Shown here piece by piece: positions 11,939-22,919 of a stretch of 64,000 nt of DNA (position 1 is its first letter; every line of letters begins with the position of its first letter). A program made the translations under genes and the position numbers. Below the pieces are notes generated by a model, which was not told the origin of the DNA, searched no databases, and saw nothing but the letters and a program-made list of their open reading frames with translations. Source of the stretch: Fennellomyces sp. T-0311 (Eukaryota; Mucoromycota; Mucoromycetes; Mucorales; Lichtheimiaceae); NCBI GenBank assembly GCA_025266875.1, contig JALLLT010000019.1, positions 62,001-126,000 of the forward strand. The letters run 5' to 3'.

Positions 11939-14900
11939 TTATAAATGAGGAAAAGCAAGTGAGTAATCTTGAAGTTGATGTCGTCGGCAGATAGAGGAGT
12001 GCCCTGGATATAAGCGCGGCCAAGTGATTTTCGCACGTGTGTTGTATTCAATATGATAATAATGGGCGCCGTACAGCTGTATAACTCCAGGGTGTGGTGC
12101 AGGTAAGTGAAACATTGGTACATAAAGAGACGAGCCTTCATTAGCATAAAATGCCAGTGCTACATTATACGTGTTTGCAGCAATAACTGAATCTTCAGGT
12201 ATACAGAACCAGTTTCGAGGTGTCGTTGGTGAGTCACGGTTGTTCAGACGATCAGAGGCTCGTTTAAGATCGTTTTCACCAAAAAGAACTAAATACAGCG
12301 GTAGGGGAGAGTTAAGATGCACTAGCATCTCTTCCTTCACTTCCCTCCACTTATTCTCATCATGCTTCACCACCATGGCGATAGCGCGATAGCCACAATT
12401 ACCATCATCTTCCACATTGTTGATACTAATGATTGCATTGTGTGGTGCAATAGGATCCAGAATATGGCGATACTTTGCAAGTGTGCTTTCGACGGCTGGC
12501 TTTGAAGATGGTACCGGTGTAGAAACTGACTCTCCATTACGCAGGGTTGACGAGCTGTTACCTTTCCTAGATAAAATGCATAAGTAGTTATAATCTAAGA
12601 GAAAGAAGAGAAATAGGTATCATATTGTGCTAAATACTTATAAGCGTTCATACCAGAGATTAAGAGCTTCCTTGCCAAACAAGGTTCTTGCTTTTTTCGT
12701 AGATTCTTTATCGAGAATCTCGGCAAGTATCATATCACGCTTGGTGCTACGACCTTTTGTTATCACCTTCCCTTTAGGAGGCTTTAACGCTTTTAAGTCG
12801 ACGAAGGAATCGCTTGTAATCGCTTGAAGTTTCGTCAGGAGTGTCTGTTGCTGTTGCTGATCTGTATAAATATACTGAAGCTGCTCTATGCGATACAGTT
12901 CAGTAGCAATCTGATCGTGAACTGTTTCAGGTATATAATCTGCCGCGGTTGCAAGGATAGAGCCATCATCAGTGTTAACCGTGCCATCATCTGAACATGT
13001 TTTCATGTGTGGATCAACTTCAATGAAAAGGTAACATCAGTAATATTACTTCCAAACGGGAGTGATACTTTCTTCTTACATGTTTCAGATGGGAAAAAGT
13101 GCCAACGTCGCGGAATTGCTGTTAACGGGATTTCACCAGAAGGCGGAAGCATGTGGCAACAAGGTATATCGAATTGATGCTTGATAGCACACTGACAGTG
13201 TATGGTCTGCATCGTGTTTACTCGTGCGATTTCCTGTTTGATTTTATCAAACGCAAAACGGGAAATATTGCCACGAAGAGCTTTAAGCCGCTGTGCATCT
13301 TTCTCGGCAATATGTGAATCAAATCCGAATGTTTCGCTGTCGATCTGTTTGCGAAGTAGATCATTCTAATGGCCACAAAAGGAAGTGTTAACTGTAATGT
13401 TAGTATATGTACCCTCATTTACATGGTATTGTGAAAACCTAATTACACAATTTTAGCTGGAAGGTACCTTAATGTTATAGAACTGATTAAGTGTGCTGAA
13501 AGCGAGATAGAAACTATTAGACGCCTTTAGATTCTTTTTCAGCTCTGCGTGTGCACCTTCGACACGATTCGTGGTGGTGTTGCCCAGATGAGGGAGTCTT
13601 GCAATATATTTTCCAACCCACCGTTCCTTCATCTTGAGTTTCCTACACATTACATTAAAAGTTTTAATTTTAACCAGTATCCATAGGTACTCTTTTTAAG
13701 CACTACTTCTCCAAATAGGATGTGGCCTTTTGAGGGAGGCGACATTTTTTCAAGGCTTGCTCAAAGAGTTGGACACCTTCAGCATATGTTTGATCATTGG
13801 CGATCACTGTAAGCCCAGTGTTTTCATCTGTCATCTTTGTGATCATCATCTTATTGATTCCATGCATGCAAGTGTCGAAATCGGTTTCTGCATCGAAGAG
13901 CTTTCGTAGGTTGACTTCGAAGTTTCGGCGTAAGTGAATCTGGCACAGAATCTTGTGAGAGGTGGGGAAGATCGTATCTAAAGCGTTCATTACTGCAGTT
14001 TCACTGTCTGTAACGAACACTTTTGGTGGTTGGATGTTTTTTGCTGCTGGCCAGACGACAGATTCAAGGCACTGAACAAACCACTTATACAGTGGCCGCT
14101 TTATATAATGATATTTTATATAACGATAATTCGATATAACGATACGATTCTCAATGCACCAAAGCGGTAATCACTGCCAAATCCCATTTTATATAACGAT
14201 ATTTTGATATAACGATAAAGTTTGGGCTGCACCATCATATCGTAATATAAAGCGGCCACTGTACGTGTCGTTGTCTTCTCGTAATATCCAACCTCCAGCG
14301 ATGAAAAAGGTCTTCAATTTATGTTTACCGACATTTGAAGTGCCCGTAACATTGATAAGTGGCAGCTTATGTTTGTTTGTCTTGTAAGTTGCGTCAATAC
14401 AAACAACATCCGAAAGTTGTCGCGCCATTGTAATTGCGTCCTTGTGAGCAAAAAAGATCGAATGCAGAGTGGACTCTCCGTTCATATCATGGTGCGCGAT
14501 AAATCGATGTTCATAGTTGTTTCCTTCAAGATCATTGATAAGATTGAACATCTGGTGATCCGGATCGTTGTTGAAAACAATTTGTCGCAAGTTAGAGATA
14601 TCTTTTGGAGTCGATCCTGCACCACGTTGACGCAACGAATCACTAATAACTGCATTTGATGCATGTGCCTCAATAAGAGTCAAAGCATGCTGGCGGTTTT
14701 CATGATTTAGGCGTCGGTTCATCGGATACGAGAATTCATCCAAGGCTACACGGTGGTTGTGCTCGTTGTTGATGTTCACGATCTTCCATTCACCTCCAGA
14801 TTGGATTCGTACCGTAACTCGAAATGGGCAATCAATGCGTTGCGAATCTCGCTTTCTTGCTGCTCCTGGTGCACTATTTTTCGAGTTGTCGGTTTTATCC

Positions 14901-15100
14901 ACCTGAATACTCGAAGATGTATGGCGTGGAAGACCCGAGTGTCTGCATATCATGACAAGCCTATCCATCTCACTTTTCCTCGTAGATGCGGAAAACTTGT
15001 TGGCTTTTGCATATTCTCGGATCGCAATACGAGCATTCTCCATGGTAGCGAAGCGATCGCCAATGTTAATGGAAGCGCTGTTTGATGATTCGGCCGACAT
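11939..15100 (-). CDS. MULE transposase-OTU protease fusion, disrupted by MITE
   Basis: This is a cut-and-paste transposase fused to a ubiquitin-protease-like domain. Exons (minus) are 15100-14262, [MITE], 14087-13707, 13642-13468, 13365-13080, 13017-12654 and 12566-11939. With the MITE and one TA left out they sum to 891 codons including stop. Order of parts: a FAR1-like region with paired Cys and an EHNH-type His motif (residues ~40-120); the DDE core with D in CIDATYKTN, D in FVTDSE, a C..H pair in CQIHLRRN and E in NRVEGAH; a SWIM finger (CQC...CCH); then an OTU domain with DGNCGYRA (catalytic Cys) and a terminal HYYHIE His. All catalytic residues are present. As it stands, reading runs into the MITE after NDTY and stops about 20 codons later. 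A 62-nt intron (13018-13079) explains the apparent frameshift between the SWIM and linker exons. Confidence 0.9.
14090..14261. mobile_element. 172-bp MITE, copy 2, inserted in the MULE transposase
   Basis: It has the same length as the copy at 3804-3975 but opposite orientation, with about 93% identity by hand count and CAGTGG...CCACTG ends. It is flanked by TA at 14088-14089 and 14262-14263. Reading the transposase across a single TA joins codons ...DTY and KWFVQ in frame, which shows that the insertion point and TA duplication are exact. It postdates the MULE. Confidence 0.93.
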
Positions 15101-15162
15101 TGATGAAAAGTTGAAATAAATCTCGAGATGGAGAAGAGAGTGTGAAAACAATATGTCCGAAG

Positions 15163-15239
15163 AAGGTTATGTTACAACTTGTTACACGAGTTAGTAAAGT
15201 GAGCTCTGATTAAGCAGCATGCTGTATATGCTTGTTATT
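15163..15239 (-). repeat. MULE right terminal inverted repeat (77 bp)
   Basis: It is the perfect inverse partner of 11786-11862. The transposase start (15100, or 15151 if the longer frame is used) lies just inside, so the promoter probably resides in or near this repeat. Confidence 0.95.
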
Positions 15240-17298
15240 GATACGGGTGTCCGCTTTTTCATGTTGCTTTTTCATTTACATAGTGCATATGTATCTATCC
15301 GTCTATATCATATATAAAGCAGTGTGATATACGAGTTCTGAGAGTAGAGAAGGAGACCCTTATAGTATATGTCTACAGGTTTGATATTTTTTTTATCAAA
15401 GTATATAGAAGTTCTAAGTGCAGTCCGTGTTAGAGTTGAGCGACAGAAAATACTGAAAGTAATTTAAAGTAGTTTTCATGACGCACATCAGTTGTTTACA
15501 TTATAAACTGAACGCCCACTTTTCTGTGCAAACATGTTTACAATATGTGCATTTAATAGCACGGAAAGTAGGTGTATTTGCGTTTGGATATACCATGTAA
15601 TGCAGAAGGTTCAATTAGTAACAATAAGAGAGTCACTGAGACGGTAAAATAAATCTCCTTTCTGATTGCCTTTTCATATGCTAATCTAGTGCCTTATTTA
15701 TACTGTTGACTACGGCACATCTTTTACTATCCTTCTAGCATTTTCTCGTTATTGGATGTTTTATCCGATTCTTCTTTTATCCAAATTCATCTTTATGCGA
15801 ATTATCATGTCAGCCACGGCAATCATTATCACAGATGCATCTCTGCTAAGTACATTCCGGAAAGAGCAATAGTACGACACCGACTACCAGACTATCTACG
15901 ACGATACGATCGATATATGGATGAAGGAACGCGGATCGTGCGCACACGTCGTATCAGAACGCTGCCGTGGTCACCATCATGTCGTAAATTGCAGAATTGG
16001 TATGAGATTGACAACCTAAGAAAGTGAATTACACGTCAAAGGAAAAAGCTCTACGGAGAATGGAAGAACACAATGTTTGTGGTCTTCAAACTTGTTGGCG
16101 ATGCCTATTGTAGTTGAAAAAATATAATTTTATTTGGAAGACGATGTCTATTATAGATAACATTTTTGTCGTATTCCCGACATACACCATCATCCATGGT
16201 TACATGCTTTTCCTTAGTCCTTGTTTATATCCGTTGTTATTGAGACATCAACAACCGTACAGTTATCGATTGCCTTATTCGCTTGCATGTGCAACCTTGA
16301 TCCGGCTTTACCGATCATGCAGGGCAATTCCGTTAACTAAGGCTCTGTATGACCTTCGGCCTCATTAACATTAGACGGCAAGGTCATTAGAGACTCGGCG
16401 ATAACATGGATCTTTGGACTATTAGACAAAAGTATTCATCTTCTCCGTCCCGACTCATCATCATTATAAATAGAGAGTAGTTTTCCTCAATAAACCATTA
16501 TCTTATTTTTGGTCTCGTCTTTCGAAAGTCTTTTTCTCATTAAGCGATACCACAATTTTGGTTTTGGATTTCTGTTGTCAACAGCTCACCTTCATAGATA
16601 TCTGATACATACTTTACTTTACATACCTTCCATTTTCCATTTATTTTTTATACAATTTTTCGAGCAGTACATTATACCCTACATAAACATCCGGATACAT
16701 ATAAAAGAGGGATTACTTCGTTAAGATACTATATATGGAAGTGTATTGTATGCAGGGGCGTCTGGACTAAGCTACAGAAAATGGCGGACACCCATAAGGG
16801 ATCCCAGCGGACACCCGTATCAATTCCCTTTTTATAATATAAAATATACAGCGACTTCCATTTTTGGAACGACGTTGATTTCTTTGGGTGGCGACATTAG
16901 TTTTTAGAAATACTTCTTTGGATGACCAGTCTCCTTTGGTTTTTCGGGCGTCTCCTTTCCTTTGGCCAAGGTAATGATCTTTTTGCCGTTGGTTCTCCAA
17001 TACCAAGGACGTCCTCGAACAGCTTCCGCCAGGGTTTCCTTTCAACAAAGTTTCCAGATAATACTGCTCGATCCAAACCTTGTAGATGCGAATAAACGTG
17101 ATCCACTCATTTTTTGTAATGGCAGATTGAGCACATTCTGATGGGAATAAACCATTGTAGGAAGTAAAATATATATCAAACGAAGCGCTTCGTATCAAGA
17201 ACATGAAGCCTTTGGTCTCAGGAGCATACCATCTAATATATTATTTCTTTCATATATAGCATTGCATACTGTATAAATTTAAGCAATACATTTGCATA
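15240..17298. other. Intergenic, no gene recognised
   Basis: AT-rich sequence with short open frames at 15752-16027 (Arg/Tyr/His-rich) and 16767-17204 (minus). Neither has a start context, intron signals or family resemblance that I can support. No structural RNA was recognised. Confidence 0.4.
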
Positions 17299-17547
17299 TT
17301 ACTTTTCGTCGACGTCGTCGTCGTCGTCATTGTTGCTTTCTAGATCTTCTGTAGGCACTTTGCATATTCCACTGACAAAGTCGCATTCCGCATTCTCGTC
17401 GCAGCAGTCCTCGTCATACACGCACACTCCTTCATGCGTGGAGCACATGATGCTATCTTCATCGTCTTGAGGCATCTCGTGTGCACTCTTTGCTACAGTG
17501 GCAAAGATTGCAAAGGCTAAAAGGAGTTTGACAGGTAGTTGAATCAT
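17299..17547 (-). CDS. Small secreted cysteine-rich peptide, cystine-knot-like
   Basis: An intronless 82-aa protein. Residues 1-22 form a signal peptide (hydrophobic LLLAFAIFA core, AxA-like end). The mature part holds six cysteines at 35, 42, 48, 49, 55 and 62, with spacing C-x6-C-x5-CC-x5-C-x6-C. This is the pattern of inhibitor cystine knot (knottin) folds, also seen in many small protease inhibitors and antimicrobial or effector peptides. The tail is a run of Asp ending in Glu-Lys. Sequence shows secretion and three likely disulphides; activity cannot be deduced, and toxin, inhibitor or cell-wall roles are all possible. It stands alone, with no close neighbours. Confidence 0.75.
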   Translation of the reverse strand: MIQLPVKLLLAFAIFATVAKSAHEMPQDDEDSIMCSTHEGVCVYDEDCCDENAECDFVSGICKVPTEDLESNNDDDDDVDEK

Positions 17548-18976
17548 GCTAATTTACTGTGTGGTTGGCTTATGTATTGTTAAGCGAAACAAGATGGCTT
17601 ACCATGAATTACTTGTTGTGCAACAACTTGAACAAAAAGAATATCTCCGTAGTCACTGTCTTATATCCGAAAGTGCCGTTCTTAAAGTGTCCAAGAGGAG
17701 AATTTTTTCACTCGTTCTTTCGCAAATTGAAAAAAAAAGTTTCCTACTATACTATACATGATAGATCTTTTTTTCTGGTGCCATGATCTTTTTTTATACG
17801 GAGTATTATATCAAAAGAGTTCGTTGGTAGAACGTCTAAAAAGAAGAAAGCCATTAGTGATTCAATCCTGCAAAGTTAACTGAGCTAGTGAGCAACGGCT
17901 GCCATCAATCTGATCTTATCATCGTACCTTGCAAGGATAACAATGTAAGCGAACATTTTTGCGAGCGGTTGTCTTCTGGTAGTATTGTACAAAACTATGC
18001 ACTTGTGTGAGCAGTGCTGCCCACATTCGCATCAGTCTGTTTACATTATTGGTAGTTCATTTGAACCATTCAATACAAATGGAGTATACAGCCGATTGTC
18101 TCGCTCTTCTTGTTCTTCTTGGATGCTACCTTCTATACAGATGAATGTCGTATTTAACGATATACCATCATACGTTGTCTATAATTTTCTATCTCAGTCT
18201 TGTTGCATACATTCCTATCGGTACGACATGAACAACGGTGTAACATCGAGACCCCGATCTAGTTCCATTGTGATAGTTCTGGATAATCTTATATCTGCTC
18301 TCTCATCCTTGCGATGCTTATGTTTCGTTTCAATATTACAAAATTATGGATGCCATGCTTGGATAGAGTTATATTGGCGAAAGGAAGCAGATCGACATAG
18401 TAGGAGATTGTAGAAGACGGGGATGGCTGGATCTATGGACAATGCTAGTCCCAACGAGGAGCAATACGAGACATCTTAGTTTGTGTAGCTGGACTGAGAT
18501 AGGTCAAAACGCAGTCTGACGGTGGATGGAATTGGCCAGAAAGTGGAACCTGAATACAATAAACTTGGAAAAACATAGAAGCGGAAAAGTCAAAAGTAAA
18601 AAAACATAGAAAATTGAAAGCACTATACAAAAAAGAGCTTGTGGTATCGTTTTTAGTATTTATTCCAGCAGAAAAACTCCATCGTACATAGTGATTACGT
18701 AGTAACCATGGCGTCTGATCTATTTATTATCGTATCAGCATGTATGTAATCATTCTTTTTACAGTACTTAATATCTAGTCTCCTATTACAATCTCGGATC
18801 ATATTTTCGAGCATACAAGCGCGTATGCAGGAAGACTTTGAGAGTGAGAGCCAAACCTTTTTCAGGCAGTTTGCTAACTTTTTTTTTCGGTGGATAAATG
18901 CAAAAGTGTTGTTGGTACTGAATTCGGATCCGGGTTACGCAAAAAAAAAAGTCATAATTTTGAGCGCGTATTACGC
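17548..18976. other. Intergenic, upstream region of aldo-keto reductase
   Basis: No gene is supported. A plus-strand open frame at 17985-18413 (142 codons, Cys/Ser/Tyr-rich) lacks a credible family or splice partners. The last ~100 bp before 18977 contain poly-T and poly-A tracts that may belong to the reductase promoter and leader. Confidence 0.4.
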
Positions 18977-20235
18977 ATGAGCATTATCCGACGAGCTTTC
19001 GCTACAATGGCAACCATAACAAATCTTACAAGTAAAAGAGCGCTCAACGACGGCAACGCGATTCCTTGTGTCGGGTTTGGTGTTTACAACACCAAACCAG
19101 GTCGCGAAACGGAGGAATCGGTACTCTGGGCTTTGGAGGTACAATAAACTTTTTAAAATCAAAGGACCTGCAAGATGCTTACCATGAAACCAAATAGGCT
19201 GGTTACCGCCATATCGATACTGCCACGGTATACAGAAACGAGGAGGGCGTTGGCCAAGCTCTCAGAAAAACGTAAGTTGTTGTCAGGCAATTAACTTGGT
19301 CATGTACTCATGCGTTGCCATAGCAATGTACCACGCGAAGAGGTTAGCCGTTACGAGCATTCCAGTATGATTTTTTTAATTGCTTTTTGGCGCGTAGATT
19401 TTCGTTACGACCAAGCTTTGGGATACTTCTCAAGGATATGATACGGCTCTGAAAGCGTTCGATGAAAGCATCACGAAACTTGGTCTCGATTATGTTGATT
19501 TATACCTGGTTCACAGCCCGTCACCAGGTACCAAGCTTCGTCTCGAGTCGTGGAAGGCGTTAGAGCACCTGAAAAAGTCAGGCAAGATCAAGAGTATTGG
19601 TAAAGTATATTTTCACCCAATTGGGAATGTTGCTTTAATGTGCATTAATACGCAGGTGTATCCAACTATGGCGTGCATCATCTCAAGGAGTTGCTGGAAG
19701 TGTGCGAAATCAAGCCAGTGGTTAACCAGGTCGAGGTAAGTGGTCCTTTGTGTGTGCTATCTGCGATGTCATTTGACGAATTCATGGGTGCAGATTACGC
19801 CATACTTGGCACGTACCGAGTTGGAGAAATTCTGTAAAGAGCAGGATATCTTGTTCGAGGCGGTAGGATTGATCAACTTGGCAACCCTTTTTCAGGTTAC
19901 TTACATGATATGTAGTATTCGCCTTTGACAATGGGAGAAAAGTTAAAAGAACCACGACTTGTCGAAATCGCAAAAAAGTACAACAAGAGTACTGCCCAGA
20001 TCCTCATTCGCTGGTAAACGTTTTACATCCGTCTATCCCAACGCTCGAAAGCTGATCTCACAATACTAGGTCCATCCAACACGGCTACATTCCTCTGCCC
20101 AAATCGGTTCACAAAGAGCGGATCTTTAGCAACGCGGAAGTATTCGATTTCTCGATCAGCGACCAGGATATGCAGACACTGGACAGCTTTGACGAATACT
20201 TTGTGACGGAATGGGATCCCACGCGTTACGAATAA
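18977..20235 (+). CDS. Aldo-keto reductase (AKR, diketogluconate/prostaglandin-F-synthase-like)
   Basis: An NADPH-dependent reductase of aldehydes and ketones, 289 aa, with a TIM-barrel fold. Eight exons: 18977-19138, 19198-19271, 19324-19342 (a 19-nt microexon), 19398-19599, 19656-19735, 19794-19862, 19916-20013 and 20070-20235. The full catalytic tetrad is visible: Asp in HIDTA, Tyr in TVYRNE, Lys in VTTKLW and His in YLVHSP. The cofactor-binding region carries the family's C-terminal [11 protein letters not shown] motif. A second in-frame ATG 10 codons in could serve as start. The short N-terminus with Arg residues could be a weak mitochondrial signal. The gene ends 63 bp from the stop of the convergent eL42 gene. 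The substrate cannot be told from sequence. Confidence 0.93.
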
Positions 20236-20298
20236 AACAGTATTTTTGGTTGCAATTTCGTTGCTGCTTGTTTATTAAACCGAGGCACGAAAATAAAC

Positions 20299-20780
20299 TT
20301 AGAAAACGAGGGCAGCACCCTTGGTCTTCTTGTCACCACCCAATTCGAAGTGCTTGCAACGCTTGATGGGGAGCTGCATCTTGTACTTGCAGGCTGAACA
20401 ATTCACCATTAGTTTTTTTCTCGTTTGAATTATTTGACGGGTTTAAATAATTAATTACCAGTGCATTCAAGACGGAGAACAATCTTCTTGGTGGTCTTGG
20501 CCTTCTTGTGGAAGACGGGCTTGGTCTGACCACCATAACCGGACTGCTTACGATCGTAACGACGCTTACCCTGGGCAGCCAAGGAAGCCTTACCGGTCTT
20601 GTACTGAGTGACCTTGTGGGGAGTGTGCTTGCGGCACTTTTGGCCCTTGCAGAAGGTGTTTCTGGTCTTGGGAATGTTCACCTATCCGATTTTTTTTTGT
20701 CAATCCATCCATCCATTCGTATAATCCATCCATCCGTTTCGTTTTCGTTTCGTTTCGTCGCAACCGTTTTTACATACCAT
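20299..20780 (-). CDS. RPL44: 60S ribosomal protein eL42 (L44/L36a)
   Basis: Component of the large ribosomal subunit near the tRNA E site. Three exons: 20780-20778 (only the ATG), 20681-20459 and 20393-20299, giving 106 aa, the usual family length. The sequence begins [11 protein letters not shown] and shows the zinc-binding cysteines (TFCKGQKC and LECTACKYK...RCKHFELGG). The residue equivalent to yeast Pro56 is Pro (GQTKPVF), the cycloheximide-sensitive form. The start codon directly abuts a 96-nt intron, a layout frequent in fungal ribosomal protein genes. It faces Dnmt2 across a 506-bp divergent promoter. Confidence 0.96.
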
Positions 20781-21286
20781 TTCGAGGACAAAGCAGAGAG
20801 GGCTGTATCGATGGTAACTATTATCCAATTAAATTGTTGAGCCGCCGCACCCGTTGCTGGTGTGCAATCCGATGATTTGATTCGTTGGACATGCCAGTGG
20901 AGTCCCCAGTTACCAAAGGTAGCTACGTTCTATCCCACGTTTGCATTAATCGTTTAAAAAAATTCTGTTGCTCGCGTGCTGCAGATATATCTGAACTCTT
21001 GAACACTGGCATTCGATTCAGTCGAGTCTGAGGGAGATACTGTATGTGAAAAAGAGCCGATTTTACGCCCAAGACGGGTATCGCCTTTAATGTAAAATGA
21101 CGCGCAGTATCTAGGATGCACTGGATGGTAGATGGGAACACTGTCCTCGCGCATCAACCATAGTCAACACCATTACCCGTGACCTTGTTGACTGTTTGCC
21201 AGGGCAACGATCAATTTCACCATAGCGGTGGCTGAGTGTATGCGTTTTGCTGCTCCTTCCTTTTTCTAATCAAAAGGCGATCCAAC
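20781..21286. promoter_or_regulatory. Divergent promoter region between eL42 and Dnmt2
   Basis: This 506-bp intergenic interval separates two head-to-head start codons. It holds no gene. CCAAT-like sequence and short poly-T runs are present, but no single motif stands out. The eL42 first intron next to it carries CCAT and CGTTTC microsatellite-like repeats at about 20703-20760. Confidence 0.5.
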
Positions 21287-22919
21287 ATGACACCATTACG
21301 AATGCTGGAATTCTATTCCGGTATCGGAGGCATGGTAACTAAGCAAGTGATTCGGTCACATTAAGTAAAGCTAAACATAATGAGGTAGCATTATGCAGCA
21401 AGTTTGGCTGGCTGGGATTATGAAGTATTAAAAGCCTTCGACATTAACAATGTTGCCAACGACGTAATTTTAAATGCTTATGGACCTGAGAAAGGCCATA
21501 TTAAAGGAATTTTTCTTTTTTTAAAAAAAACAGATATACAAGCATAACTTTGGCAATAAAATAGTGGGACAAGTAAGTGTAGCGTGTATATGCGTGGGCT
21601 TCCAATGAAATTTTTTGACAAGCTGTAATCCATAGCGGCAAATTGAAGCCCTGACAACCGAGTTTTACGACAAAGTAGCAGCTGATGTTTGGACCATGTC
21701 ACCGCCCTGTCAACCCTATTCAAGACTTGGTCTTCAAAAGGGAAGCCAGGACGCCCGATCCAGAAGCTTCCTACACTTGCTTCGGGTATTGGAGGAAATG
21801 ACCCATCGACCAAAGTATATACTTGTGGAAAATGTCAAAGGATTCGAAGCAAGTCTTTCGATTTTTCAAAGATATAAAAAAGAAAGGGTTACTAATATGC
21901 CTATAGGAATCTGATTCGCGTGATCTATTGGTGGACACTTTGACACGTTTGGACTATGCCTTTCAAGAATTCTTATTGACACCGCTCCAGCTTGGTATTC
22001 CAAACTCGCGCATGCGTTATTATTTATTGGTATGACATACTTTTTGGGTACAAGTCCACAGATTAAATGATATACAGGCCAAACAAAAACCGCTTTCTTT
22101 TGCCCAGCCGCCTACGGGTACCATTCTTGGTTTTATACCAGAATCTACGCGCATGTCAACAGAGTTCGTCGATAATCGAACACGTGTATTGGATAGTGAA
22201 GCAGCGTTGGTTGAAGCATCAGCTGTTGATATTGCAAGCGTATCTGCATATATGGAGCCGGATTCTGAAATAGAGTTCAACACGTATGCCATCCCGGACA
22301 AGGTAAAGTAAATATGCAAAGTGTGATCACCCAGATCTGATAAACAAATAGACACTTTTAAAACATGGCCATGTATTTGATATTGTGAAACCAAGCACAC
22401 ATCGAAGCTGTTGCTTTACCAAAGGTATATATACATTAGTAATGACAACATGATGGCGTCCTTGCTGACCAACTCTTGTTTTCAAGGCTACTATCATTAT
22501 GCCGAGGCAACTGGTATATTTTGCACACATTGTTTTACGTAAACGCAGAATCACTGACCTTTTTATTCTTTAAGGTTCTATATTGCAATTGAACGAGGAA
22601 CTAGGGGTACATGCTCGAATTACGAACGTTGATATGATTGAACCAACGCTGATTATATTAGACAGCAGACGTATTCGAAAAGGCAGCGAGCGCAAAAAGT
22701 ACCGGGAATGAGAAAGAGGCACTGGAATTATTACGATCGTTGCGGTTACGGTACTTTGCACCAAGAGAAGTTGCGAATTTGATGGGATTCCCAAAGAGCT
22801 TCACCTTTCCAGAATCAACAACCATCAAACAACGATATCGGACGCTTGGAAATAGTATCAATGTGCGACTAGTATCTGAACTCATGATGTACTTGATGAA
22901 AAACTCAAGCACATCCTGA
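21287..22919 (+). CDS. TRDMT1: Dnmt2-family tRNA (cytosine-38-C5) methyltransferase
   Basis: Homologue of Dnmt2/TRDMT1, which methylates C38 of tRNA-Asp using S-adenosylmethionine. 370 aa. Ten exons: 21287-21334, 21389-21463, 21534-21572, 21636-21848, 21907-22029, 22078-22302, 22352-22424, 22487-22513, 22575-22606 and 22662-22919. Motif I is FYSGIGGM. Motif IV is MSPPCQPYSR with the catalytic Cys. Motif VI is ENVKGFE. The Dnmt2-specific CFT motif is in SCCFTKGYYHYAEATG, and motifs IX/X are in KQRYRTLGNSINV. The length equals the family's usual ~370-390 aa with no N-terminal regulatory domain. Intron 4 starts with GC (GCAAGT) rather than GT. A short insertion of less conserved residues follows motif VIII. 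Confidence 0.95.

Larger units (their letters stand above)
11786..15239 (-). mobile_element. Mutator-like DNA transposon (MULE) with OTU-fused transposase, nested MITE
   Basis: This is a complete 3,454-bp element bounded by 77-bp terminal inverted repeats that I find identical over their full length (11786-11862 and 15163-15239). It contains a single minus-strand gene encoding a MULE-type DDE transposase with a FAR1/WRKY-GCM1-like DNA-binding region, a SWIM zinc finger and a C-terminal OTU protease domain. The perfect TIRs suggest a recent insertion. A 172-bp MITE has inserted into the transposase exon at 14090-14261, making this copy non-autonomous. A clean 9-bp target-site duplication is not visible. 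The string GTTATTGAT occurs at 11765-11773 and at 15234-15242, but the right copy overlaps the TIR, so it is not decisive. Confidence 0.92.

Noticed and set aside
13018..13079. Apparent frameshift between the SWIM and linker parts of the transposase
   Set aside because: A 62-nt intron with a GTAAGA donor and AAG acceptor joins the frames. Total coding length then becomes a multiple of three.
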